A DNA stretch of 64,000 bases from Parageobacillus sp. KH3-4 (GCF_022846435.1 NZ_AP025627.1:1708001-1772000); one strand, 5' to 3'; counted from the first letter of the stretch, positions 42,200-51,632 are shown. Notes: generated by a model not told the origin, from the letters alone. Translations and numbers: made by a program.

Positions 42200-42985
42200 T
42201 TAAACAAAAAGCTCACCTTTCAAAATCGTGACCGCCTTGCCGGATAATAGGACACGATTGTTTGCAATTTTGACCTTTATCATTCCGCCCCTTGACGAGG
42301 CCTGATAGGCAATAAACTCGTCTTTGTTTAATCGGCGCTTCCAGTAAGGTCCCAAACAACAATGTGCTGAACCGGTAATTGCGTCTTCGACAATCCCTTG
42401 TGCAGGAGAAAAAAATCGAGAAATGAAATCAAACTTTCCAGAACTTGACCGGCTTGTCACGATTACTCCGCGAATCGGGAGTTGTGCAATGGAATCTATA
42501 TCGGGTGTGAGATTTTTTACTACATCTTCTGACTCGACTTCGACGATATAATCAAGTTGATTTTTTCCCACGTATTTTGGTACAACTCCCAATGCTTTAA
42601 TCAGCTTGTCCGGGGCGGTTATTTCGTGATCCGGAGCGGATGGGAAGTCAAGTTCAATCCAACCATTCTTTACAGCGGCGGTGAGTATCCCGCTTTTTGT
42701 ACTAAAACTTACTGAATGTTCTGCTTTTATGTATCCCATCTCCCATAAAACGTAGGCGCTAGCCAAAGTTCCATGCCCACAGAGCGGTATTTCAGTAGTC
42801 GGAGTAAACCAACGCAAGCTGAATCCACCATTTGTATATTCGATAAAAGCAGTTGTTGGCAAATTGATCTCCTTCGCTACTTTTTGCATCCATTCGGCAT
42901 CCTTTGGTCCCGGTAAAAAACAAACAGCAGCAGGGTTCCCTGTAAATGGTTGATCCGTAAAAGCATTTATTAGAAAAATTTTCAT
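42200..42985 (-). CDS. PhzF family isomerase/epimerase
   Basis: 261 residues. It has QPFTGNPAAVCFLPG at the N terminus, RWFTPTTEIPLCGHGTLASA in the first domain and VEDAITGSAHCCL in the second, all typical of PhzF. The usual catalytic Glu in NLSETAF is replaced: the sequence here reads NLPTTAF, so the proton-shuttle Glu45 of PhzF appears to be Thr. Activity may differ from the phenazine enzyme. It follows AGGGGAGG on the minus strand and is divergent from the LysE-type gene. Confidence 0.85.
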   Translation of the reverse strand: MKIFLINAFTDQPFTGNPAAVCFLPGPKDAEWMQKVAKEINLPTTAFIEYTNGGFSLRWFTPTTEIPLCGHGTLASAYVLWEMGYIKAEHSVSFSTKSGILTAAVKNGWIELDFPSAPDHEITAPDKLIKALGVVPKYVGKNQLDYIVEVESEDVVKNLTPDIDSIAQLPIRGVIVTSRSSSGKFDFISRFFSPAQGIVEDAITGSAHCCLGPYWKRRLNKDEFIAYQASSRGGMIKVKIANNRVLLSGKAVTILKGELFV

Positions 42986-43117
42986 TTCTTCCCCTCCCCA
43001 TCGTTCTTGTTTCGATTATACAACTTGGTTGGTATAAAATCCATCCAATTGGTCGGAGACAACCATCGATATCCGAGTATAATTGTATTCATAAGTTATA
43101 CAATCGGAGGGATTGGG

Positions 43118-43738
43118 ATGGTAGCAGCCTTCATTCACGGACTGATTCTTGCGTTTGGACTCATTCTTCCTCTTGGCGTCCAAAACGTTTTTGTTTTTAA
43201 TCAAGGAGCCCTTCAGAAACGCTTCATCCATGCGCTCCCGGTCGTTCTTACTGCTTCGCTATGCGATACGCTTTTAATCGCCCTTGCTGTTTTCGGGGTA
43301 TCTCTTGTGATCTTAGGTTCGTTTTGGATTAAAACGATACTACTGAGCGTCGGTATAGTGTTTTTGCTATATATGGGGTGGAGTACCTGGAAAAGTACCC
43401 CTGTAAATAACAACAGCGAAGATAGAGCCAAAGAAACTTTTACTCCCCTCAAACAAATTGCGTTTTCAGCATCGGTTTCGCTGCTGAATCCTCATGCGAT
43501 CATGGACACAGTGGGGGTGATCGGAACTAGTTCACTTCAATACAATGGTGCAGAAAAAATCGCCTTTGCACTTGCCTGCATTCTGGTTTCTTGGGTCTGG
43601 TTCACGGGATTGGCTGTGGCAGGCCGGATAATAGGGGAGCTAGATAAATCTGGGCGTTTGATGATGGTCCTTAACAAAATTTCTGCGCTAGTGATGTGGG
43701 GAGCAGCGATTTATATTGGAATCACACTGGCGAAATAA
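43118..43738 (+). CDS. LysE/ArgO family amino acid exporter
   Basis: 206 residues with about six helices. The LysE signature LILPLGVQNVFVFNQGAL is near the N terminus, and SVSLLNPHAIMDTVGVIG carries the conserved NPHA segment. It exports lysine, arginine or a related amino acid. ATG 43118 follows CGGAGGG. The upstream region has repeated TTGGT/ACAAC elements (43020-43060) that could be MocR-binding half-sites. Confidence 0.88.
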   Translation: MVAAFIHGLILAFGLILPLGVQNVFVFNQGALQKRFIHALPVVLTASLCDTLLIALAVFGVSLVILGSFWIKTILLSVGIVFLLYMGWSTWKSTPVNNNSEDRAKETFTPLKQIAFSASVSLLNPHAIMDTVGVIGTSSLQYNGAEKIAFALACILVSWVWFTGLAVAGRIIGELDKSGRLMMVLNKISALVMWGAAIYIGITLAK

Positions 43739-43950
43739 AAGTCTTTCGGATTATCGCGTGGAAATGTTAAGGGATAGCGGTTTCATTATTTCCCCGCGAG
43801 TGATGTAGCGATGATTGTTTTTCAACTATCGGTAGTATTGCATAACCTTGTAGAGTCATTTAAACATAGTAATAAACTAAAAGGGAAATTGACTGGGAGA
43901 CCAAGAAGCAGGAGAAACTATTTACGCAGAATCGAAAGGAGGAACCAGGA

Positions 43951-45090
43951 TTGAATCATCCGTATGCCAGTTATCGTTCTTTATTTCCAGTTTTAGCTTC
44001 TAAGATCCATCTTGCAAGCTGTTCACAAGGTGCGATATCAAAAACTGTTTTTGAATCTATTGAAGAGTACCTGAATAGTTTACTTACAATGGGGGTTAAT
44101 TGGAACCAATCAATCCAAGAAGTTGAAAAGGCAAAAAACGGTTTTGCCAAATTAATTGGTGCTGATCCTAATGAAATTGCTGTATTAGGGTCGGTTTCTG
44201 ACATTTTTTCCACTATTGCTTCCTCTCTTTCTTTTGAAAAAGGGAAAAATAGAATTGTTACTACAGATATGGACTTCCCAACGGTAGGTCATGTATGGCT
44301 TGCCCAGGAGAAATTTGGTGCGAACGTGAGTTTTATACCCTCACGCCAAGGAGTCATTCCTATAGAATATTACGAACATTTTGTAACGTCTGATACGCTC
44401 ATCACATCCATTTCTCATATTTGTTACTACAATGGATTCAAACAAGATATTAAAGCTATTGCAGAAATTGTCCATCGTAAAGGTTCTCTTTTATTTGTTG
44501 ATGCTTACCAATCAGTAGGGCAGGTGCCCATTGATGTAAAGAAAATGGATATTGACATATTGGCAGCGGGAACTAGGAAATACATGTTAGGTATTCCAGG
44601 GATGGCCTTCTTATATGTGAGAACCGAGCTTGCAGAAAAATGGAAGCCACGTGTAACAGGATGGTTTGGACAGGCGAATCATTCGAAATTCGATATCCAT
44701 CAACTAACACAAGCGCCTGGAGCGCGGCGTTTTGAGACTGGGACACCATCTTTTATCAGCGCTTATGCCGCTGCTGCCGCTATTCGTTTGCTTCTTGAGA
44801 TAGGAGTGGAGAATATATCTTCTTATCTAAATCAATTAGCTCAATTCGCATTAGATTATGGGCAAGAAAAAGGATTGCAAGTTGTTGGACCTCTATCTGC
44901 TGATCAACGAGGCGCCATGACCGCTTTTTATGCAGAAAATGCTAGGCAGATAGAATCCATAATGAAAGAGAGAAATATTATTGTTTCTGCCAGAAACGAT
45001 GTAATCCGAATCGCTCCCCATTTTTACAATACGCAGGATGATGTTCGGCAGGCAATTGACGAGCTAATAACTGTTCTTAATGCTAAGTAA
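43951..45090 (+). CDS. Class V aminotransferase (cysteine desulfurase/IscS-like fold)
   Basis: 379 residues. The PLP region shows LLFVDAYQSVGQVPIDV (Asp that binds the pyridine N, Gln) and AAGTRKYMLGIPGMAFLYV with the Schiff-base Lys in RKYM. The C terminus has RFETGTPSFISAYAA. The catalytic Cys loop of true cysteine desulfurases is not evident, so it is likely an aminotransferase or lyase of unknown substrate. The TTG start is supported by AAAGGAGG at 43936-43943. Confidence 0.85.
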   Translation: MNHPYASYRSLFPVLASKIHLASCSQGAISKTVFESIEEYLNSLLTMGVNWNQSIQEVEKAKNGFAKLIGADPNEIAVLGSVSDIFSTIASSLSFEKGKNRIVTTDMDFPTVGHVWLAQEKFGANVSFIPSRQGVIPIEYYEHFVTSDTLITSISHICYYNGFKQDIKAIAEIVHRKGSLLFVDAYQSVGQVPIDVKKMDIDILAAGTRKYMLGIPGMAFLYVRTELAEKWKPRVTGWFGQANHSKFDIHQLTQAPGARRFETGTPSFISAYAAAAAIRLLLEIGVENISSYLNQLAQFALDYGQEKGLQVVGPLSADQRGAMTAFYAENARQIESIMKERNIIVSARNDVIRIAPHFYNTQDDVRQAIDELITVLNAK

Positions 45091-45290
45091 CGGGCAGCTT
45101 AATATGAACAGGGTGCCAAAAGAGCCGCAACTTCTTACATATTGCATGGTTTAACGGATAAAAGAAAGATTCTTTTCTTTACGAACAGATGCGAATATTC
45201 CATTTAAGAGATGCACTTTCATATTTCCATTGATTCCATCACTAACTTAATTTGTTATAATATTCTTAAAAATAGGAGGTGTAGTGTGAA

Positions 45291-46115
45291 ATGAAAAATA
45301 TCATAAGCATGAAAAACGTATCTTTGATCAGAGGAAATCGAGTTATTTTAAAGGATATAAATTGGGAAGTAAAAGAAAAAGAACAATGGGTCATATTAGG
45401 TTTGAACGGTTCGGGAAAAACGTCCATATTAAATATTGTCACAGGCTATCAATATCCGACAAAAGGGGAAGTTTCTGTTTTAGGCCAGAGGTTCGGACAG
45501 ACAAACTTGCCGGAGCTTCGGAAGCAAATCGGATTTGTTAGCAGTTCTCTTGACCGTTTTCATCAAACTTTAAAATCAGAAATAGTAGAAGATATCGTGA
45601 TAAGTGGTAAATTTGCCTCGATAGGGTTATACGAAAACGTGACTAATGAGGATCGTGAACAGGCTGAACAGCTAATGACATTTCTGCGAATCGATCACTT
45701 GAAAGGAAAAGCGTACGACACCCTATCGCAAGGTGAAAAAAGAAAAGTACTGATTGGAAGAGCGTTAATGGCAAAACCGGAATTGCTGATATTGGATGAA
45801 CCGTCTATAGGATTAGACCTTTTAGCAAGGGAAGATATTTTGTCATTAATGAAAGAAATTATTATGCATCAACAATGTCACGTACTATATGTCACGCATT
45901 ATATTGAAGAAATTATCGAGGAGATGACGCACGTATTGTTGGTAAAAGAAGGGCAAATTGTCGCCGCAGGACGAAAAGAGGATGTGTTGACAGATGAATG
46001 GTTGTCAGAGACATTCCAATTGCCGATAAAAGTTCATTGGGAAAATAATAGACCATGGGCTTCTATACATAAAAACATCGGCTCGGCAAAATTTGCGAAG
46101 GCAGAATCAAAATAA
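45291..46115 (+). CDS. ABC transporter ATP-binding protein, YlmA-like
   Basis: 274 residues. Walker A is LNGSGKTS (near residue 42), signature LSQGEKRKVLIGRAL, Walker B ELLILDEPS, and the switch His in YVTHYIEE. No permease or binding protein gene is adjacent. YlmA-like ATPases are stand-alone and of unknown function. A 3' fragment of a close relative is found at 37155-37326, so the gene was once present in two copies. Confidence 0.9.
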   Translation: MKNIISMKNVSLIRGNRVILKDINWEVKEKEQWVILGLNGSGKTSILNIVTGYQYPTKGEVSVLGQRFGQTNLPELRKQIGFVSSSLDRFHQTLKSEIVEDIVISGKFASIGLYENVTNEDREQAEQLMTFLRIDHLKGKAYDTLSQGEKRKVLIGRALMAKPELLILDEPSIGLDLLAREDILSLMKEIIMHQQCHVLYVTHYIEEIIEEMTHVLLVKEGQIVAAGRKEDVLTDEWLSETFQLPIKVHWENNRPWASIHKNIGSAKFAKAESK

Positions 46116-46392
46116 TAAGCAAATAGGCGCATTAAATTTCCATCTGATCATCTCACGAATGCTTCTGGAAAATAAGCAGCTTGAGTCCATCCAAATGTAG
46201 AACTCAGGTTGCTTAATTGCCTTTTTATTATACTAAAATTATGAATAAAATGGTAAAAGGATTTATTGACCATCGACAAAGCCGGTTTTCGTGAAATCTT
46301 TGTATTTTGAGATGATACGTTAACGGTTTGGGCGGCGGACATATAAGCGATTTTGTAGGAAACAAAAACAGCTTGGGATGAGGGGATTAATA

Positions 46393-47136
46393 TTGGACAC
46401 GCTGTTTTTCACTCTAATAGGAATAGGAATGATATCTTCTTTTATAGGAACATTAGCGGGTGGTGGAGGATTAATTACTTTGCCAGCCATGATGCTTGTA
46501 GGAATACCGGTTCAAATTGGTATTGCGACCAATAAATTTTCATCAGGAATTGCTGCACTGACAAGCGTATCGTACCTATTAAAAAATAAACATCTAAGCG
46601 GAAAAACAATCATGATGAATGTCTGTATTGCTCTTGCTGGAGGAGCTAGCGGCGCACTAATTACCTCCAGCATGACAGAACGAACGATGAATATCATCGC
46701 TTTAGCCTTACTAATCTTTGCCTTCATTATTACGCTAAAAAACAAGCAGTGGGTCTCTTCTGTTAAGGAAACGGATAAAGATACTGGCATGATTAGTAAT
46801 ATGCTGCCTTTCTTTATAGCTGCTTATGATGGAGGATTTGGACCGGGATCTTCAACCTTTGGAATCTTATACTATATGCATCGAAAAAATGCTTACCCGA
46901 AGGCGGTTCAGCTTACGAGAGTTTTGATCCTAGGAAGTTGTCTTGGAGCATTTATGGTATTTTATCAAACAGGATTTGTACAATGGCATTATGCTATTGC
47001 GATGGCCATAGGATCAGCAATAGGATCTCAAATGGGCTTGCTTGTATTACCGAAGGTTTCGTTGAAGTTTGCTAAATATTTACTGATTACTATCATTTTT
47101 TTATTAATTGGACAAGTATTATTCAAGATTGTTTGA
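46393..47136 (+). CDS. TSUP family permease (TauE/SafE)
   Basis: About 247 residues with seven or eight helices. The N terminus FIGTLAGGGGLITLPAMMLVG and the repeat in the second half (FIAAYDGGFGPGSSTFGIL) match the TauE/SafE sulfite/organosulfonate exporter family. The substrate is not known. The TTG at 46393 is chosen since GAGGGG (46380-46385) is seven bases upstream; an ATG at 46378 lies within that site. Confidence 0.85.
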   Translation: MDTLFFTLIGIGMISSFIGTLAGGGGLITLPAMMLVGIPVQIGIATNKFSSGIAALTSVSYLLKNKHLSGKTIMMNVCIALAGGASGALITSSMTERTMNIIALALLIFAFIITLKNKQWVSSVKETDKDTGMISNMLPFFIAAYDGGFGPGSSTFGILYYMHRKNAYPKAVQLTRVLILGSCLGAFMVFYQTGFVQWHYAIAMAIGSAIGSQMGLLVLPKVSLKFAKYLLITIIFLLIGQVLFKIV

Positions 47137-47366
47137 CTATGAATAGCCTCCATGTATTAATTTTTCTAAAATGCAATCTTTGAATCTGAAAAAGCAACAT
47201 TTTCCCAAATATTGTCGAATCGATAAGGAACGAAAAGAAAGCCAAGCGAAATGAATATGCATTGATGCCATTTAATGCTGGGGCGAAATCACGAAACAGC
47301 TTCATGAATCCAGCTCAACTTCTCATGGGATGAAAAGTTTTTTAATTGTATTGGGAGGGGAAATGG

Positions 47367-48434
47367 ATGAAAAGATATCCTCTCATCATGATCGGCATCA
47401 TTTTTCTTTTAATCGGCTGTTCAATGGAAAAACGAGAGGAAAACAGCCGTCAAAATGAACAACAAACAAATTACAACGGCAATATGGAAATCATTGCCCA
47501 AGATTTAAGCACACCATGGGCGATCGACTGGGACGGGACATCTTTTTATATTTCAGAGCGGACTGGCTCCATTGTGAAAATTGCAGGAGATGAACAAATT
47601 AGGCAGAATCTACATTTAGAAAAGAAGCTTTCAACAGCATCTGAAGCTGGCGTATTAGGCTTTGTGCTCCATCCCGAGAAAAAGAATCACGCTTTTCTTT
47701 ACTATACATATGAGGATAAAAATGGGCAATTTAACCGTGTTGTCGAAATACGGGAAGAAAATAATGAATGGTTTGAACAAAAAGTGTTGCTTGACCAAAT
47801 TCCAAGCGGAAATTTTCATCATGGCGGAAGACTAAAAATCGGGCCAGACAAAAAACTGTACATCACCGCTGGGGATGCTACAAATCCGATGATTGCCCAA
47901 GACAAGACATCGCTTGGCGGAAAAATTTTGCGAATGAATCTCGACGGCACCATACCGGACGATAATCCTTATCCCGATTCTCTTGTCTATAGCTATGGAC
48001 ACCGCAACCCACAAGGCTTGGCATGGGATGAAACGGGCCAGCTTTATAGCTCTGAACATGGCTCGAGTGCGCATGATGAAATCAATTTAATTAAACCGAA
48101 AGGAAACTATGGCTGGCCTTTTATTCAAGGAGATGAAACGCAAAACGGAATGATCACTCCATTGTTCCATTCGGGTGATCATACTTGGGCGCCATCTGGA
48201 ATTGCCTATCATAATGGAATTTTGTATGTTGCGCAGCTGCGGGGAGAAGGTGTTTTGGCGTTCAATTTAAAAGATAAAACATATAAACAAATCGTTTCCA
48301 GCGTAGGGCGCGTGCGGGATATATTCATATTGGGTGATCATTTATTTTTTGTCACCAACAATACGGACGGAAGAGGGGTTCCAGCCAATCATGATGATAA
48401 GCTGATCAAAATTGCCGTTCCAAAAGCGTTTTGA
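47367..48434 (+). CDS. PQQ-dependent aldose sugar dehydrogenase-like lipoprotein
   Basis: 355 residues. It has a lipoprotein signal with lipobox LIGC (Cys18), then a six-bladed propeller with repeats such as LSTPWAIDWDG, FHHGGRLKIGPDKKLYITAGD, YSYGHRNPQGLAWDE and HGSSAHDEINLI. These match the YliI/Asd family (soluble glucose dehydrogenase-like). The family binds PQQ and calcium and oxidises aldoses; bacilli generally do not make PQQ, so its cofactor is uncertain. GGGAGGGG precedes ATG 47367. Confidence 0.88.
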   Translation: MKRYPLIMIGIIFLLIGCSMEKREENSRQNEQQTNYNGNMEIIAQDLSTPWAIDWDGTSFYISERTGSIVKIAGDEQIRQNLHLEKKLSTASEAGVLGFVLHPEKKNHAFLYYTYEDKNGQFNRVVEIREENNEWFEQKVLLDQIPSGNFHHGGRLKIGPDKKLYITAGDATNPMIAQDKTSLGGKILRMNLDGTIPDDNPYPDSLVYSYGHRNPQGLAWDETGQLYSSEHGSSAHDEINLIKPKGNYGWPFIQGDETQNGMITPLFHSGDHTWAPSGIAYHNGILYVAQLRGEGVLAFNLKDKTYKQIVSSVGRVRDIFILGDHLFFVTNNTDGRGVPANHDDKLIKIAVPKAF

Positions 48435-48662
48435 CGCAATTTCTATATATTATAGTTTTGAGCAAATTCACGGGAGACAATCATGCCACATAGATGCGGT
48501 ACCATCGGAACTAAAAAATTTCTTCGTTGCAGCCAGACAAGATTGCCAGTGGGGTATCGAGGATAAAATGGTTCAATTTGGGTTGCGATCCAGAATTGAC
48601 CGATAAAGAGAACTTTCTTAACTTAAAAGGGAAAATGGCGGGATGGTTGAAGAAAAGGAATT
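48435..48662. other. Intergenic stretch, no supported gene
   Basis: One short open frame (to 48606) has no domain or ribosome binding site. The segment may be decayed coding sequence. Confidence 0.35.
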
Positions 48663-48892
48663 ATGCTCTTGATTGCATGTGTAACTGTACAGGCCTGTGT
48701 TATTGAAGAACGGAAAGATAAATATGTGTGGTTTTTATTATATTATAGACCAATAAGATGAGTAAGCTATGGATTAAGGGATTCGGCGCTTTAAAGGGAA
48801 TAAAAAATGGACAAAAGGTAAAAGTATGGTATTCAGAAATTTTAGAATCGTACCCGGCCAAAGTCAAAGTTTTAAAGATTGAACCGTATTAA
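48663..48892 (+). pseudogene. DUF3221 lipoprotein gene, frameshifted
   Basis: ATG 48663 reads a short lipoprotein signal (LLIACVTVQACVIEERKDKY) and then meets a stop in 48735-48760. The C-terminal half, GIKNGQKVKVWYSEILESYP followed by AKVKVLKIEPY, continues in another frame to 48892. The latter is the typical end of DUF3221 proteins. The middle of the domain is missing or shifted. Confidence 0.65.
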
Positions 48893-49014
48893 TGTGACAG
48901 CATCGGGTGTCATTGATGCAAAAATGATGGAATGGCTGGAAGCAGGACACAAGAAAATGGCCAATGATCTCCAGAGCAGATCGCTTTCTTGTTTTTCATC
49001 AGCGAAAGTTGTTC

Positions 49015-49482
49015 TTAAATTGTTGATTTACCCCATAATCCATTTATCACTATTACATATAAAGTAGGAATGACGGATGCGAGTAACAGGAAAATAGGGA
49101 ACAGTTTATAATAAGAGTTTAATAGGCGAATGGATTTAATATAAAAATAGAGCGCTGCCACTAATGCAGCATAATATGCTGGGAAGAATACCCAAGGATT
49201 AAGTTTCTCTTGGCTCCACCCGATTGTCCAACCAATTCCAATCACTAATAGCAATAAGTTGAAGCCAACAACGGATAAAGCAGCCCATTTTAAATCGCCT
49301 TTCGTTTTGCATACGCTCGTTATGGCGATGCCTAATGTAATAAGGATTAACATCATTAAAATAGATTTGTACACATCAGGACGATCATGTAATTCCACCA
49401 TACCAATGATCCAATATAAGATAGTAACCGTACAGCTGCACAAACTAATGACTATCCAACTTATCTTTCTGATTTCAACCAC
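49015..49482 (-). CDS. Polytopic membrane protein of unknown function
   Basis: About 150 residues with five hydrophobic helices and few charged residues; no family recognised. The start is uncertain. GTG 49482 overlaps the ribosome binding site AAAGGGAG; the best-spaced codon is ATC, eight bases after it, as in the small gene at 777-989. It lies alone between a pseudogene and a terminator-rich region. Confidence 0.6.
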   Translation of the reverse strand: MVEIRKISWIVISLCSCTVTILYWIIGMVELHDRPDVYKSILMMLILITLGIAITSVCKTKGDLKWAALSVVGFNLLLLVIGIGWTIGWSQEKLNPWVFFPAYYAALVAALYFYIKSIRLLNSYYKLFPIFLLLASVIPTLYVIVINGLWGKSTI

Positions 49483-49560
49483 TCCCTTTGACGTAAATGT
49501 GAAAATAATCGTTTTTTAGTTCAAAATACATTTTATGAAAAATGAGTTAATTGACAATCG

Positions 49561-49629
49561 TCAATTTTTCCATTCCCAAACGAATGGTACTTTCCAGTTG
49601 ATTTTCTCAGTTGGCATTCTTTTGGACAT
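49561..49629 (-). CDS. Possible 22-residue Trp-rich peptide
   Basis: A minus-strand ATG at 49629 with AAAGGAAAG eight bases upstream opens a peptide that starts MSKRMPTEKINWK and ends VWEWKN. A small palindrome follows the stop (TTGAC-N4-GTCAA). No biosynthetic gene is adjacent. It could be a real small protein or peptide signal, the end of a lost gene, or chance. Confidence 0.3.
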   Translation of the reverse strand: MSKRMPTEKINWKVPFVWEWKN

Positions 49630-49750
49630 AGGTATGGCTTTCCTTTCTCTGGAATGTTTTTGCAGAAATACTCTTCCTTTTTTTTTTCGGGCTAGTAAAA
49701 AATACTTTGCGTAAAATTTATACTGTAAAGTCTGTAAATTATTTTTAATC

Positions 49751-49812
49751 CAGCTTGTCGACAAAGTCGACAAGCTGAAAGATGCTGAACAAAAAAATCA
49801 GCGTCTTTTTTA
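49751..49812 (+). terminator. Two tandem hairpins, the second an intrinsic terminator
   Basis: CAGCTTGTCGAC (49751-49762) pairs perfectly with GTCGACAAGCTG (49766-49777) around a 3-base loop. Then GATGCTGA (49781-49788) pairs with TCAGCGTC (49798-49805, one G-T pair) before a T6 run. No gene directly precedes them. Confidence 0.7.
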
Positions 49813-50292
49813 TTTTATGTTATTATTGGATTATATTGTATTAAATAGTGTAAAGAGGAGGAATTGTTCTGTTTAGGTATTTGTCAATGATGTTATGGAT
49901 ATTTAGTATTTTCATGGTCGCGTTTTCTAAAAACCCAGACGGGTGTTTTTGGCAATTAAAAAATGCATGAAATGGCAAATAAGAATATTCAATGATCTGT
50001 ATAAAATTTCATACCTGTTGTCGCTTGACATGGAGCCTCTGCGGGCATGCTTTCTGGCAAAGGGGGCAAGCCACAGGACTTTGCAAGGCATATAAGCCTA
50101 TCATACCCGCCACTCCATGTAAAGCGGTGAATATGCAATAAATTATGCATATCCTTAATTGCCAAACACTACAATTCTTAATTGCCACTAACAAAACATC
50201 CCCCCTAAATTGGCATGTCCCCACTTGAGTGGTCGAATGCAAGCATTATTATGGGTTAAATCACCCATTTTCATCAAAAATATTTTCTAAAC
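49813..50292. other. Gene-free stretch with IS21-like repeats
   Basis: No gene with a ribosome binding site. The internal repeats TTGGCAATTAA (listed below) suggest an insertion sequence remnant. A minus-strand frame (50009-50242) has no known domain. Confidence 0.4.
49950..50190. mobile_element. Possible IS21-family end remnant
   Basis: TTGGCAATTAA followed by ATGCAT occurs near 49955-49975, and its inverted partner (ATGCAT-N5-TTAATTGCCAA) near 50145-50166, with a further TTAATTGCCA at ~50178-50187. Repeated GGCAATTAA units near the ends are typical of IS21-type elements. No istA/istB reading frame remains. The assignment is by pattern only. Confidence 0.35.
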
Positions 50293-50343
50293 TTTACAAA
50301 ATAACAAATAAAAACTATAATATATATAAACATATGATCATAT
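50293..50343 (+). promoter_or_regulatory. czrA-czcD promoter and CzrA-type operator
   Basis: TTTACA (50293-50298), 17 bases, TATAAT (50316-50321) form the promoter. The palindrome ATATGATCATAT (50332-50343) lies at the expected transcription start, like the ArsR/SmtB-family sites bound by CzrA. Zn, Co or Cd binding to CzrA would release it. Confidence 0.8.
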
Positions 50344-50370
50344 ATAATAAATAAAGTGAGGGAAATCATC

Positions 50371-50679
50371 ATGAAGATGGAAGACCATTCTTTCTTAAAA
50401 TCTGAAACTATTGAAAATGTATCGCAAATATTTAAGGTATTATCCGACCCGACACGAATCAAAATTCTTTATTTGTTATCGCAAGAAGAGTGCAACGTCA
50501 ATCATATAGCAGAAATATTGGAAATGTCTCAATCAGCCGTTTCACATCAGCTGAGTATGTTGCGAAACCTGAGATTGGTGAAGTATCGTCGCGAAGGGAA
50601 AACGTTATTTTACTCCTGCGCTGATGAACATGTTATTTCGTTATTAAAACAAGCCATTGACCATTCTGAACATCATTAA
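50371..50679 (+). CDS. czrA: ArsR-family metal-sensing repressor CzrA
   Basis: 102 residues. The winged-helix core is [21 protein letters not shown] and [17 protein letters not shown]. The C-terminal helix carries the alpha-5 metal ligand set in [19 protein letters not shown] (Asp, His, His, His), as in CzrA sensors of Zn(II)/Co(II). ATG 50371 lies eight bases after GTGAGGG; the GTG at 50356 is part of that site. It precedes czcD by 14 bases and should repress both. Confidence 0.92.
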   Translation: MKMEDHSFLKSETIENVSQIFKVLSDPTRIKILYLLSQEECNVNHIAEILEMSQSAVSHQLSMLRNLRLVKYRREGKTLFYSCADEHVISLLKQAIDHSEHH

Positions 50680-50693
50680 GGAGGCGTTTTATC

Positions 50694-51632
50694 ATGCATC
50701 ATCACCACCATCATTATCATTCTCACGGCCACCGCGGTCACCATCATCACCACGACCACGATAGAGATGGGAACAAAAAAGGGCTTACGATTGCACTTCT
50801 CATTACCGCTGGGATTATGTTGTTAGAGTTTTTTGGGGGGGTAATCACCAACAGCCTAGCCCTTCTTTCTGACTCTGGTCATATGCTTAGTGACGCCAGT
50901 TCACTTGCTCTCAGTCTAGTTGCAATTTGGTTTACCACCAAACCTGCTTCCCCCAATAAAACGTATGGCTTTTATCGTTTTGAAATCTTAGCAGCTTTAT
51001 TTAATGGAGTTACCTTGTTTGTTATCGCTGGGTTTATCGTATGGGAAGCAATCCAGCGTTTTTACAACCCACCAACCGTAGCTAGCGCCTCTATGATGCT
51101 GATTGCCTCCATTGGTCTTTTTGCCAATCTTTTAAGTGCCTGGGCGTTGATGAGAAAAGGGGATGTGAAAAATAATGTCAATCTTCGTAGTGCCTATCTT
51201 CATGTGATTGGTGACGCTTTGGGGTCTGTAGGCGCTATTATCGCTGGGCTTGTCATGTGGCTGTTTGGTTGGTATGTAGCAGATCCCATTATTTCTGTTC
51301 TGGTTGCCTTGTTAATTTTGAAAGGCGCTTGGGGAGTAATTAAACATACAGTTCACATTTTAGTAGAAGGAACGCCCATTACCATTGACCTCAATGAAGT
51401 GAAAAAAGCTTTAGAAAGCATTGAAGGAGTGATTGATGTTCACGACCTCCATATTTGGACGATTACATCAGGGTTGGATTCATTAAGTTGCCATATTTTG
51501 ATTGCAGATCATCAAGATAGCCAAAAGGTTTTGCAAGAAGCGATCCATTTTATTGAGGAACACTTTAAAATTCGGCATACAACCATTCAAATTGAAACCT
51601 CTCAAATCCGCCACGGGGACATGAAAATCTAA
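50694..51632 (+). CDS. czcD: Cation diffusion facilitator CzcD (Zn/Cd/Co exporter)
   Basis: 312 residues. A His-rich N terminus (over 15 His in the first 25 residues) precedes six membrane helices. The transport-site motifs are LLSDSGHMLSD in helix 2 and HVIGDALGSVGA in helix 5. A C-terminal cytosolic domain has HDLHIWTI. It exchanges Zn, Cd or Co for protons or potassium. It is co-transcribed with czrA. Confidence 0.95.
   Translation: MHHHHHHYHSHGHRGHHHHHDHDRDGNKKGLTIALLITAGIMLLEFFGGVITNSLALLSDSGHMLSDASSLALSLVAIWFTTKPASPNKTYGFYRFEILAALFNGVTLFVIAGFIVWEAIQRFYNPPTVASASMMLIASIGLFANLLSAWALMRKGDVKNNVNLRSAYLHVIGDALGSVGAIIAGLVMWLFGWYVADPIISVLVALLILKGAWGVIKHTVHILVEGTPITIDLNEVKKALESIEGVIDVHDLHIWTITSGLDSLSCHILIADHQDSQKVLQEAIHFIEEHFKIRHTTIQIETSQIRHGDMKI

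Noticed and set aside
49751-49812. Tandem hairpins considered as a CRISPR-like or attenuator array
   Set aside because: Only two unrelated stems, no repeated unit or spacer pattern.
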